NCBI GenBank assembly: GCA_023665825.1
Contig: JAMPDE010000001.1
Location: 1,227,581-1,261,862 of the forward strand
DNA length: 34,282 nt
Source of the DNA: Alistipes senegalensis
GTDB taxonomy: Bacteria; Bacteroidota; Bacteroidia; Bacteroidales; Rikenellaceae
Direction: 5' to 3'
Of this stretch, positions 25,214 through 32,837 are shown piece by piece (position 1 is the first letter of the stretch; each line of letters opens with the position of its first letter). The position numbers were made by a program, and so were the translations under genes. The notes beneath the pieces were generated by a model, which was not told where the DNA came from, made no database searches, and worked only from the letters and a program-made list of their open reading frames with translations.

Positions 25214-26068
25214 TTATTTCCGCGATTTTCGGAATGCGGAGGGCGATTGGCCCGTCTGTTTTTTGAAATAACGTCCCAGATAGGACTGGTCGGGAAAGTG
25301 TAGCCGGTAGGCGATTTCGAGGATCGACAGGTCGGTCGATTGGAGCAGATGCTTGATTTCGAGCACGACGGCGCGGTCGATCAGTGTTTTGACCCCCTCG
25401 TGCGTCGTGTTGCGGACGATGGCCGAGAGGTAGCGCGTCGAGATGCACAGTTTGTCGGCATAGAACGCCACTTCGCGTTCGCGGGTGCAGTGCTCTTTCA
25501 CCAGCGCGACGAAACGGTGCAGCAGTTCGCTTTGGCGGGTCGAGGGTTCGACTGTGCGCCGTTCTTGGAACCGTTCCGAGAAGCGTTGCATTTTGTCGTA
25601 GGATTCCAGAAACAGGTTTTGCAACCGGTTGCGGATGATGATGTCGCGGAAACGGTTTTCGCGGTCGCGATAGGTGTAGCCTACGATCTGGAACCAGAAT
25701 TTCGCGCCTTCGGCGATTTGTTCCGACGGTGCGAAAAACGGATGTTCTTCCAGCAGTCGGAAAAAGGCGGGGTCGAACCGTCCCGCTATTTCGAGGAACA
25801 GGTCGTGGGAGAAGGCGCAGTATTCCATGCGGAAATCGTTCGTGCGGTCGTCGAGCCGGAAGGATCTTCCCGGCAGCAGGAAGATGAGCGTATTGCGCCG
25901 GATCGTGCCGCGAAAAAGATCGACGGTCACTTCGGCCGAACCTTCGCTGCAAAAGAGAATCACTCCGTTGTCGTTGTGGACGGTGAGGCCGTCGAAATCG
26001 GCGAAGTCGGATTCGCCTACGGCGAACGGTTCTTCGAGCAGGGGATGAAACGGTTTTTTCAGGGGCAC
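25214..26068 (-). CDS. AraC-family transcriptional regulator
   Basis: 284 residues if translation starts at the GTG at 26068; the nearest upstream ATG (26140) would give 308. A -7 box at 26087-26094 lies between the two, so the GTG is preferred, but with modest confidence. The N-terminal half is a cupin-like sensing domain ([19 protein letters not shown]). The C-terminal 100 residues contain two helix-turn-helix motifs: [18 protein letters not shown], then [35 protein letters not shown]. It is divergent from the RND efflux operon, with direct repeats between them, so it may control that operon. It also lies 59 bases upstream of ldhA on the same strand and might be co-transcribed with it. Confidence 0.9.
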   Translation of the reverse strand: MPLKKPFHPLLEEPFAVGESDFADFDGLTVHNDNGVILFCSEGSAEVTVDLFRGTIRRNTLIFLLPGRSFRLDDRTNDFRMEYCAFSHDLFLEIAGRFDPAFFRLLEEHPFFAPSEQIAEGAKFWFQIVGYTYRDRENRFRDIIIRNRLQNLFLESYDKMQRFSERFQERRTVEPSTRQSELLHRFVALVKEHCTREREVAFYADKLCISTRYLSAIVRNTTHEGVKTLIDRAVVLEIKHLLQSTDLSILEIAYRLHFPDQSYLGRYFKKQTGQSPSAFRKSRK

Positions 26069-26086
26069 GGTTATTCTTTTTCCGAA

Positions 26087-26094
26087 CAAAAATA
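26087..26094 (-). promoter_or_regulatory. Putative -7 box of the AraC-family gene
   Basis: TATTTTTG on the - strand, a perfect TAnnTTTG, about 20 bases before the GTG at 26068. No clear -33 element at the usual spacing. If used, it excludes the ATG at 26140. Confidence 0.5.
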
Positions 26095-26105
26095 GCGAAA
26101 AAATT

Positions 26106-26155
26106 CCAAATTCGCGTAATTTTGTTCCGAAAAGTACCAAAATAGTGCGTAAATT
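26106..26155 (+). promoter_or_regulatory. Direct repeats, candidate AraC-type operator
   Basis: CCAAATTCGCGTAATTT (26106-26122) and CCAAAATAGTGCGTAAATT (26137-26155) share CCAAA and GCGTAA blocks. The copies are 31-33 bases apart, about three helical turns. They lie between the divergent -7 boxes of the AraC-family gene and the efflux operon, where such a regulator would bind. The inner spacing differs by two bases between copies, which weakens the case. Confidence 0.4.
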
Positions 26156-26181
26156 AAAAAACTTAAAATCGTTTTATCCGG

Positions 26182-26189
26182 TATTTTTG
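26182..26189 (+). promoter_or_regulatory. Putative -7 box of the RND efflux operon
   Basis: TATTTTTG on the + strand, a perfect -7 match, 41 bases before the ATG at 26230. No TTTG at -33; a weak core promoter helped by an activator would fit the AraC-type neighbour. Confidence 0.5.
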
Positions 26190-26229
26190 CAGCGAGGAAA
26201 AAATTTCAATGTATTATAAAGAGGTATTT

Positions 26230-27384
26230 ATGAAGCGAAATTTTGTAAAGACGGCTTTGGCGGTTTGTTCGCTGGCCGTTGTTTCGTGCGGACAGGCGCC
26301 GACGGCCATGCGGCCCGCCGAGTACGCCGTGCTGACGGTCGGTACGACCGATCGGGAGATTCCGAGCCACTATTCGGCGATGATTCGCGGACGTCAGGAC
26401 ATCGACATCTACCCGCAGGTGAGCGGGACCATTTCGGAGGTGTGCGTGGTCGAGGGCCAGCAGGTCGAGAAGGGGCAGCCTTTGTTCATCATCGACCAAG
26501 TGCCTTACAAGGCCGCCTTGCAGACGGCCGAAGCCAACGTCGCCGCTGCCAAAGCCGGCGTCGCTACTGCGAAGCTGACCTATGACAGCAAAAAGGAACT
26601 GTTCGCCAACAAGGTGGTTTCGCAGTTCGACCTTTCGACCTCGAAAAACCAGCTGCTGACCGCCCAAGCGCAGCTCGCGCAGGCCGAAGCCCAGCGCGTG
26701 AATGCGGCGAACAACCTCTCCTATACGGTCGTGAAGGCTCCGTCCAACGGCGTCATCGGAACGTTGCCTTACCGTGTGGGGGCGTTGGTCAGCGCAGGGT
26801 TGCCCCAGCCGCTGACTACCGTGTCCGACAATTCGGACATGTACGTCTATTTTTCGATGACCGAAAACCAGTTGCTCGCCCTGACCCGTACCTACGGTTC
26901 CATCGCCAATACGTTGAAGAGCATGGCCGACGTGCAGCTGCGGTTGAACGACGGTTCGCTCTACGACAAGTCGGGCCGCATCGAGACCATCAGCGGCGTC
27001 ATCGACCCTTCGACGGGTACCGTGTCGTTGCGGGCCGTCTTCGAGAACAAGGGCGGGTTGTTGCACAGCGGCGGTGCCGGCAGCATCATTCTGCCGACCT
27101 CGTACAAGGATTGCATCGTCGTACCCCAGCGGGCTACGTTCGAGGTGCAGGACAAGGTCTATGTCTATAAGGTCATCGACGGTATGGCTGTCTCGCAGAT
27201 GATCGACGTCGAGAAAATTTCCGACGGCAAGGAGTACATCGTCCGCAGCGGTCTGATGCCGGGCGACGTCATCGTCGCCGAAGGCGTCGGTCTGATGCGC
27301 GAGGGTACGCCCATTGTCGCCAAAGGTTCGCAGGCTCCTGCTGCACCGCAGGCCGCTGAATCCGAAACCGGAAAGGAGGAATAA
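26230..27384 (+). CDS. RND efflux periplasmic adaptor (membrane fusion protein), lipoprotein
   Basis: 384 residues from the ATG at 26230, which gives a proper lipoprotein signal (LAVVSC, Cys20); an ATG at 26209 would add seven residues. The adaptor bridges the inner-membrane pump and the outer-membrane channel. The barrel-sandwich halves are DIYPQVSGTISEVCVVEGQQVEKGQPLF and YTVVKAPSNGVIGTLPYRVG. Between them lies an Ala- and Gln-rich alpha hairpin (about 85-150), then a beta-barrel (MYVYFSMTENQLL) and a membrane-proximal domain. First gene of a three-gene AcrA/MexA-like operon. Its last codons (AAG GAG GAA TAA) form a perfect AAGGAGG Shine-Dalgarno sequence for the next gene. Confidence 0.93.
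   Translation: MKRNFVKTALAVCSLAVVSCGQAPTAMRPAEYAVLTVGTTDREIPSHYSAMIRGRQDIDIYPQVSGTISEVCVVEGQQVEKGQPLFIIDQVPYKAALQTAEANVAAAKAGVATAKLTYDSKKELFANKVVSQFDLSTSKNQLLTAQAQLAQAEAQRVNAANNLSYTVVKAPSNGVIGTLPYRVGALVSAGLPQPLTTVSDNSDMYVYFSMTENQLLALTRTYGSIANTLKSMADVQLRLNDGSLYDKSGRIETISGVIDPSTGTVSLRAVFENKGGLLHSGGAGSIILPTSYKDCIVVPQRATFEVQDKVYVYKVIDGMAVSQMIDVEKISDGKEYIVRSGLMPGDVIVAEGVGLMREGTPIVAKGSQAPAAPQAAESETGKEE
27373..27379 (+). promoter_or_regulatory. Shine-Dalgarno sequence of the RND pump gene
   Basis: AAGGAGG lies 8 bases before the ATG at 27388, within the final Lys-Glu-Glu codons of the adaptor gene. Such a full match is unusual in Bacteroidota, which mostly start translation without it. Confidence 0.7.
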
Positions 27385-27387
27385 CCC

Positions 27388-30300
27388 ATGACACTCAAAA
27401 GTTTTATCGAACGCCCCGTATTGGCGTCGGTCATTTCGATTCTGATCGTCATCGCCGGTATCATCGGCTTGGCGTCGCTGCCCATCGAGCAGTATCCCGA
27501 TATCGCGCCTCCGACGGTCATGGTACGTGCCTCCTATCCGGGTGCCAGTGCCGAAACCATCCAGAAATCGGTCATCGTGCCGTTGGAGGAGGCCATCAAC
27601 GGCGTGGAGGACATGGATTACATCACGTCCAGCGCGGCCGTCGGCAGTGCTTCGTTGCAGATTCTGTTCCGTCAGGGCACCGACCCCGACATGGCGGCCG
27701 TCAACGTGCAGAACAAGGTTTCGCGTGCGACGGGTCTGCTGCCGTCCGAAGTTACGCAGATCGGCGTCACGACCATGAAGCGCAACCCGTCGATGGTCAA
27801 GATTTTCGCCTTGTACAGCCCCGACGATTCGTACGACGAAACATTCCTCTCGAACTACGCCAAAATCAATATCGAGCCCCGTATCCAGCGTATTCAGGGG
27901 GTCGGCGAGGTCATGACGTTGGGTGCCACCTATTCGATGCGCGTCTGGCTGAAGCCCGACATCATGGCGCAGTACAAACTGATTCCGTCCGACATCACGG
28001 GCGTGCTGGCCGAGCAGAATATCGAGGCGGCTACCGGTACGTTGGGCGAGAATGCCGATGTCGCGTTCCAGTATACGATGAAGTATCGCGGCCGCAGGAT
28101 GACCCCCGAAGAGTTCGGCGATATCGTGATCCGTTCGACTTCCGACGGCGAAGTGCTCCGCTTGAAAGACGTTGCCGAAATCGAACTCGGCAGCGAATCC
28201 TATGGTTACAGGGGTTTTACGAACGGTCATCCGGGTATCAGTACGATGGTCTTCCAGACGGCCGGTTCGAATGCTACGCGAGTAGTCGAGGAGGTCGATG
28301 CCCTGCTCGAAGAGGTGAGCCTCGACCTGCCCAAAGGCGTGGCCATCGCCCACCTGCACAGCGTCAACGACTTCCTTTACGCTTCGATGAACGAGGTGCT
28401 CAAAACCCTTATCGAGGCCATTATTCTCGTCGTCTTGGTCGTCTATGTCTTCTTGCAGGACATCCGGTCGACCTTGATTCCGACCGTTTCGATTCTCGTC
28501 GCGTTGATCGGTACGTTCGGCTTCCTCGCCGTCGCCGGTTTCTCCATCAACCTGCTGACGTTGTTCGCGCTCGTGTTGGCTATCGGTACGGTGGTCGACG
28601 ATGCCATCATCGTCGTCGAGGCGGTGCAGGCGCGTTTCGACGTCGGTTACAAATCGTCCTATATGGCTACGATCGACGCCATGTCGGGTATCACTTCGGC
28701 GATCGTCACTTCGACGCTGGTATTCATGGCCGTGTTCATTCCCGTCGCCATGATGGGCGGTACTTCGGGTATCTTCTACACGCAGTTCGGTATCACGATG
28801 GCCGTCGCCGTCGGTATTTCGGCTCTGAACGCCCTGACGCTTTCGCCTGCGCTTTGCGCGCTGCTGTTGAAACCCTACATGGACGAGAACGGCGAGATGC
28901 GCGATAACTTCGCCGCCCGCTTCCGCAAGGCTTTCAACGCCATTTTCACGGCGATGATCAACAAATACAAGTACGGCGTGCTGCTCTTCATCAAGCACCG
29001 TTGGCTCACGTGGTCGACGCTTGCGCTGGCTTTTGCGGCTCTCGTCGTGCTGATGAATACCACTAAGACCGGTCTTGTTCCCGACGAGGATCAGGGTACT
29101 ATCATGGTCAATGTGACCGCCGCTCCGGGGTCGTCGCTCGAATCGACGCACCGTATCATGGAGCAAATATCCGAACGCATCGAGGGCATCCCGCAGATCC
29201 GCGACTACATGCGTGTAGCCGGTTACGGTATGATTGCCGGTCAGGGTTCGTCCTACGGTATGTGTATCATCAAGTTGAAGGATTGGGAGGAGCGTCCCGA
29301 CAAGGCGGACGCCGTGCAGTCGGTCATCGGACAGATTTACGGCCGCACGATGGACATCAAGGATGCGCAGATTTTCGCCGTTGCTCCGCCGATGATTTCG
29401 GGTTACGGTTCTTCGACCGGTTTCTCGATGCACTTGCAGGATCGGGCCGGCGGCGAATTGACCGATTTCTATAATGTTTATCAGCAATTCATCGGCGCGC
29501 TGAATCAGCGTCCCGAAATCGCGATGGCCTATTCGACCTTCAACATCAATTTCCCGCAGTACGTCGTGGATGTCGATGCCGCCAAAGCCAAACGTGCCGG
29601 CGTTTCGCCGAATACCGTTCTTTCGACGTTGGCCGGTTATTACGGCGGACAGTACGTGTCGAACATCAACCGGTTCTCGAAGATGTACTACGTCACGATG
29701 CAGGCCGACCCGCAGTACCGCCTCGATCCCGAGTCGCTCGACCATGCGTTCGTGCGCCTGAACAACGGCGAAATGGCTCCTTTGAGCCAGTTCGTGACCC
29801 TCACGAAGGTGTACAGCTCCGAAGTGTTGAACCGTTTCAACCTCTATAACTCGATCGCCGTGAACGGTACGGCTGCCGACGGATATTCGTCCGGCGACGC
29901 CATCCGCGCCATTCGCGAAACCGCCGAGCAGGTATTGCCGCGCGGCTACGGTTACGAGTTCGACGGTATCAGCCGCGAGGAGGCCCGCACGGGCAGCAAC
30001 ACCGCCATCATCTTCGGTATCTGTATTCTTCTGATTTATCTGATTTTGAGCGCGCTTTACGAGAGTTTCATCATTCCGTTCGCCGTCATTCTTTCCGTGC
30101 CGTGCGGTCTGATGGGTTCGTTCGTCTTCGCCAAAATCATGGGATTGGAGAACAACATCTACCTCCAAACGGGTCTTATCATGTTGATCGGTCTGTTGTC
30201 CAAGACGGCCATTCTGTTGACCGAGTACGCCGGCGACCGCCGTCGGGCGGGCATGACGCTTACGCAGGCCGCTGTTTCGGCCGCCAAAGTCCGTCTGCGT

Positions 30301-30570
30301 CCTATTCTGATGACCGTCCTCACGATGGTGTTCGGTATGATTCCGCTGGTGCTTGCGCACGGTGTCGGCGCCAACGGCAACTCGACGCTCGGTTCGGGTG
30401 TCGTCGGCGGTATGATTATCGGTACGTTGGCGCTGTTGTTCCTCGTGCCTGCGCTCTTCATCGTCTTCCAGACCATTCAGGAGAAGATCAAACCGTTGGA
30501 GCTGGATCCCGATCCGCAGTGGTCGGTGCGTGCCGAAGTCGAGGACTGCCAAAACGAAAAGGAGGAATAA
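27388..30570 (+). CDS. RND multidrug efflux pump, inner-membrane transporter (HAE1/AcrB type)
   Basis: 1060 residues, the normal size for a proton-driven drug exporter with 12 transmembrane segments and two large periplasmic loops. TM1 starts at the N-terminus (FIERPVLASVISILIVIAG), followed by SLPIEQYPDIAPPTV. The proton-relay residues are Asp404-Asp405 in TVVDDAIIVVEA (TM4) and Lys939 in GLLSKTAILLTEYAG (TM10), matching AcrB Asp407, Asp408 and Lys940. It should export hydrophobic or amphipathic compounds such as bile salts, dyes or antibiotics; the real substrates are unknown. It starts three bases after the adaptor stop and ends four bases before the channel gene, so all three parts are co-expressed. 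Confidence 0.95.
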   Translation: MTLKSFIERPVLASVISILIVIAGIIGLASLPIEQYPDIAPPTVMVRASYPGASAETIQKSVIVPLEEAINGVEDMDYITSSAAVGSASLQILFRQGTDPDMAAVNVQNKVSRATGLLPSEVTQIGVTTMKRNPSMVKIFALYSPDDSYDETFLSNYAKINIEPRIQRIQGVGEVMTLGATYSMRVWLKPDIMAQYKLIPSDITGVLAEQNIEAATGTLGENADVAFQYTMKYRGRRMTPEEFGDIVIRSTSDGEVLRLKDVAEIELGSESYGYRGFTNGHPGISTMVFQTAGSNATRVVEEVDALLEEVSLDLPKGVAIAHLHSVNDFLYASMNEVLKTLIEAIILVVLVVYVFLQDIRSTLIPTVSILVALIGTFGFLAVAGFSINLLTLFALVLAIGTVVDDAIIVVEAVQARFDVGYKSSYMATIDAMSGITSAIVTSTLVFMAVFIPVAMMGGTSGIFYTQFGITMAVAVGISALNALTLSPALCALLLKPYMDENGEMRDNFAARFRKAFNAIFTAMINKYKYGVLLFIKHRWLTWSTLALAFAALVVLMNTTKTGLVPDEDQGTIMVNVTAAPGSSLESTHRIMEQISERIEGIPQIRDYMRVAGYGMIAGQGSSYGMCIIKLKDWEERPDKADAVQSVIGQIYGRTMDIKDAQIFAVAPPMISGYGSSTGFSMHLQDRAGGELTDFYNVYQQFIGALNQRPEIAMAYSTFNINFPQYVVDVDAAKAKRAGVSPNTVLSTLAGYYGGQYVSNINRFSKMYYVTMQADPQYRLDPESLDHAFVRLNNGEMAPLSQFVTLTKVYSSEVLNRFNLYNSIAVNGTAADGYSSGDAIRAIRETAEQVLPRGYGYEFDGISREEARTGSNTAIIFGICILLIYLILSALYESFIIPFAVILSVPCGLMGSFVFAKIMGLENNIYLQTGLIMLIGLLSKTAILLTEYAGDRRRAGMTLTQAAVSAAKVRLRPILMTVLTMVFGMIPLVLAHGVGANGNSTLGSGVVGGMIIGTLALLFLVPALFIVFQTIQEKIKPLELDPDPQWSVRAEVEDCQNEKEE
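30559..30565 (+). promoter_or_regulatory. Shine-Dalgarno sequence of the efflux channel gene
   Basis: AAGGAGG lies 9 bases before the ATG at 30575, again formed by the Lys-Glu-Glu-stop end of the preceding gene. It supports the 30575 start over the upstream in-frame start at 30530. Confidence 0.7.
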
Positions 30571-30574
30571 AACT

Positions 30575-31939
30575 ATGAAAAAGATAATCATTCTGTGCGC
30601 GGCGGCCGCCTTGACCGCTTGCGGCATCTACAAACCGTACAGCCGTCCCGACGACATCCGTACCGACGGGCTCTACGGCAACGTCGAGGGTTCCGACACT
30701 ACGTCGCTCGCCGATTTGAGTTGGCCGGAGGTCTTTACCGACCCGTTGTTGCAGACGCTGATCCGCACCGGATTGGCGAACAACACCGACATGCAGGCGG
30801 CTCACCTGCGCGTGGAGCAGGCCCAAGCGACGCTTACGTCGGCCCGCCTGTCCTACCTGCCGACGTTCAATTTCGCACCGCAGGGGGCGCTCAGCAGCTT
30901 CGATAACAGCAAGGCGGCGAAGACTTACAACATTCCGCTGACCGCCAGCTGGGAAATCGACATCTTCAACGGTCTGACCAATGCCAAACGCCGCGCAAAG
31001 GCGCTTTATATGCAAAGTCAGGCTTACGAGCAGGCCGTGCAGACCCAGTTGGTCGCCGGCATCGCCAACCTCTACTATACGTTGTTGATGCTCGACAGCC
31101 AGTACGAAGTGAGCCTGCAAACGGCCGACAAGTGGCGCGAGAGCGTCCGCACCATGCGGCACATGAAAGAGGCCGGTATGACGAACGAGGCCGGCGTCGC
31201 TCAATACGAGGCCAACAGTCTCGCGATTCAGGCTTCGCTGCACGACTTGGAGTATTCCATCCGCGAGGCCGAAAATTCGCTCGCCACGCTTTTGGGCGAA
31301 ACGCCGCACGTCATCGTGCGCGGACGGCTCGACGCGCAGCAGTTGCCCGAAGATTTGCTCGTGGGCGTTCCCGTGCAGCTTTTGGCCAACCGTCCCGACG
31401 TGCGGGCTGCCGAACTCTCGCTGACGATGTCCTACTATGCCACTGCTTCGGCACGTTCGGCACTCTATCCGAAAATCACGTTGAGCGGTGCCGCCGGTTG
31501 GACGAACAGCGCCGGTTCGATGATCGTCAATCCGGGCAAACTGCTTCTTTCGGCGGCCGGTTCGCTCGTCCTGCCGATTTTCAATGCCCGTGCCGGTCGT
31601 GCGCAGGTGAAGATCGCCAAAGCCGATCAGGAAACCGCGAAACTGAACTTCCAGCAGACGTTGCTCGATGCCGGTGCCGAAGTCAACAACGCGCTGATGC
31701 AGTGCCAGACGGCCCGTGTCAAAGGCGAACTGCGTGCGGCGCAGATCGAAGCGTTGGAGCGTGCCGTGAAGAGCAGCGAGCTGCTCATGCAGTACACGCC
31801 GACGACCTACCTCGAAGTGTTGACTGCTCAACAATCGCTGTTGTCGGCCCAGTTGTCGCAGATTTCCGACCGGTTCGACGAGATTCAGGGTGTCGTTACG
31901 CTCTACCGCGCGCTCGGCGGCGGTCGCGACGCAAACTGA
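30575..31939 (+). CDS. Outer-membrane efflux channel (TolC/OprM/CusC family), lipoprotein
   Basis: 454 residues from the ATG at 30575; an in-frame start at 30530 would lie inside the pump gene and hide the signal. The signal ends AALTAC (Cys17). Two outer-membrane factor repeats each form coiled-coil hairpins (about 65-240 and 265-450). Typical motifs are WEIDIFNGLTNAKRRAK, VGVPVQLLANRPDVRAAELSL and SLVLPIFNARAGRAQVKIAK. It forms a trimeric beta-barrel with a long periplasmic tunnel that completes the tripartite pump. Last gene of the operon; a terminator follows about 70 bases downstream. Confidence 0.94.
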   Translation: MKKIIILCAAAALTACGIYKPYSRPDDIRTDGLYGNVEGSDTTSLADLSWPEVFTDPLLQTLIRTGLANNTDMQAAHLRVEQAQATLTSARLSYLPTFNFAPQGALSSFDNSKAAKTYNIPLTASWEIDIFNGLTNAKRRAKALYMQSQAYEQAVQTQLVAGIANLYYTLLMLDSQYEVSLQTADKWRESVRTMRHMKEAGMTNEAGVAQYEANSLAIQASLHDLEYSIREAENSLATLLGETPHVIVRGRLDAQQLPEDLLVGVPVQLLANRPDVRAAELSLTMSYYATASARSALYPKITLSGAAGWTNSAGSMIVNPGKLLLSAAGSLVLPIFNARAGRAQVKIAKADQETAKLNFQQTLLDAGAEVNNALMQCQTARVKGELRAAQIEALERAVKSSELLMQYTPTTYLEVLTAQQSLLSAQLSQISDRFDEIQGVVTLYRALGGGRDAN

Positions 31940-32005
31940 TAGCGGCGGCGGATTTTTCCGAAGAGACGGCTTGCCCGTTTCAGAGAACGGCGAGTTCTCC
32001 GCTGT

Positions 32006-32052
32006 GAAAGCAAAAAGGGGAGTGTCTTTTATGACGCTCCCTTTTTGCTTTC
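32006..32052 (+). terminator. Terminator of the RND efflux operon
   Basis: GAAAGCAAAAAGGGGAGTGT (from 32006) pairs with the segment 32033-32052 around a TTTTAT loop. The stem has about 19 pairs with one bulged G and one G-U pair. The T5 run lies inside the descending arm. It ends 20 bases before the -33 element of the next promoter. Confidence 0.8.
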
Positions 32053-32071
32053 GTCGAAAGCGTGCCCGATA

Positions 32072-32103
32072 TTTGGTTCGGCATGCTATTTTTTCTATTT
32101 TTG
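32072..32103 (+). promoter_or_regulatory. Promoter of the dispanin-like / DUF2752 pair
   Basis: TTTG (32072-32075), a 20-base spacer and TATTTTTG (32096-32103): a full Bacteroidetes promoter. Transcription should start near 32110, 16 bases before the ATG at 32126. Confidence 0.78.
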
Positions 32104-32125
32104 TCCGACTTAACGGTTCGATTTC

Positions 32126-32407
32126 ATGGAAGAAATTACCCCCCCCCGCAAAAAACCGGAGAATTGCCTTGTTTGGGCGATTCTCTCCACTGTGTTGTGT
32201 TGCCTGCCGTTCGGCATCGTTTCCATCGTCTACGCATCCAAAGTAGATTCCGAATGGATGGTCGGTCATTTCGACGAAGCGGAAGATGCCGCCAAGAAAG
32301 CCCGCACATGGGCTATCGTTTCGGCTGCTTCGGCTCTCTTTTTCTGGGTGATTTACATCGTGGTCATCGTAGGCCTTGCTTTCTTCGTCGCTTCGGAAAC
32401 ATGCTGA
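32126..32407 (+). CDS. CD225/dispanin-family small membrane protein
   Basis: 93 residues. PENCLVWAILSTVLCCLPFG starts a first membrane segment (about 15-38). A polar, Ala-rich stretch with Lys follows (FDEAEDAAKKARTW), then a second membrane segment (about 63-88). The NxLVWAIL...CCLPFGIVSIVYASKV pattern is the CD225 signature, shared with animal IFITM proteins; bacterial roles are not known. Codons 5-7 lie in a C9 run followed by an A6 run, so single-base slippage would abolish translation. The 3' end overlaps the putative start of the DUF2752 gene. Confidence 0.88.
   Translation: MEEITPPRKKPENCLVWAILSTVLCCLPFGIVSIVYASKVDSEWMVGHFDEAEDAAKKARTWAIVSAASALFFWVIYIVVIVGLAFFVASETC
32139..32147 (+). 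repeat. C9 homopolymer just after the dispanin start codon
   Basis: Nine consecutive C starting 13 bases after the A of the start codon, in codons for Thr-Pro-Pro-Arg, closely followed by A6 (32150-32155). The gene is in frame with nine C; a change of one base shifts it. Confidence 0.85.
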
Positions 32408-32774
32408 AAAGTACGGGCGGTGGTTGCTCGCCGGCGGTCTCCTGATTACCGCCGCGTGGTTCTATTACCGTTTCGACCCTGCCCGTACGGCGTGGATGCC
32501 CCAGTGCCTTTTCCACCGGTTGACCGGTTGGGAGTGTCCGGCTTGCGGTAGCCAGCGGGCGATTTACAGTCTGTTGCACGGTCGGGTAGGGGCGGCGTTC
32601 CGTTTCAATCCGTTCATGATCATTTCCATTCCCTATCTTGCGGCGGTGGCTTGGACGACTTTCGACCGTCGGCCTTGCGCCGTGCGGTGGCGCGGGCGGG
32701 TACAGCATCCGAAGGTCGTGCGTCTCTATTTTGTCGCAGTCGTGGGGTGGTGGATAGGCCGTAATCTTTTTTGA
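32376..32774 (+). CDS. DUF2752 small membrane protein
   Basis: Up to 132 residues from a TTG at 32376, overlapping the end of the dispanin gene by 32 bases. A second TTG at 32424 would give 116 residues; there is no in-frame ATG before the domain. The DUF2752 core is clear: CLFHRLTGWECPACGSQRAIYSLLHG with the paired Cys of CPACG, then AFRFNPFMIISIPYL. About three hydrophobic segments suggest an inner-membrane protein. The function is unknown. The overlap suggests translational coupling to the dispanin-like protein. Confidence 0.8.
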   Translation: MLSSSLRKHAEKYGRWLLAGGLLITAAWFYYRFDPARTAWMPQCLFHRLTGWECPACGSQRAIYSLLHGRVGAAFRFNPFMIISIPYLAAVAWTTFDRRPCAVRWRGRVQHPKVVRLYFVAVVGWWIGRNLF

Positions 32775-32785
32775 GCTCGTGATAC

Positions 32786-32818
32786 GAAAAACGCCGTGCA
32801 ATTCTGCACGGCGTTTTC
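32786..32818. terminator. Bidirectional terminator before the mutase gene
   Basis: GAAAAACGCCGTGCA (32786-32800) and TGCACGGCGTTTTC (32805-32818) form a stem around ATTC, with A and T tracts on each side, so it stops both the DUF2752 transcript and the convergent mutase transcript. Confidence 0.9.
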
Positions 32819-32837
32819 CTATTATTCCGACAGCCGG

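Noticed and set aside
24138-25952. A 604-residue ldhA with an N-terminal extension
   Set aside because: The extra part translates the AraC-family gene in the wrong frame. Normal enzyme length and motifs start at 25154.
26206-30627. A 1473-codon open frame on the - strand opposite the efflux operon
   Set aside because: It mirrors the codon structure of the adaptor and pump genes, is low-complexity (His, Arg, Asp rich) and has no recognisable domain or start context. It is a shadow of real genes with strong third-position GC bias.
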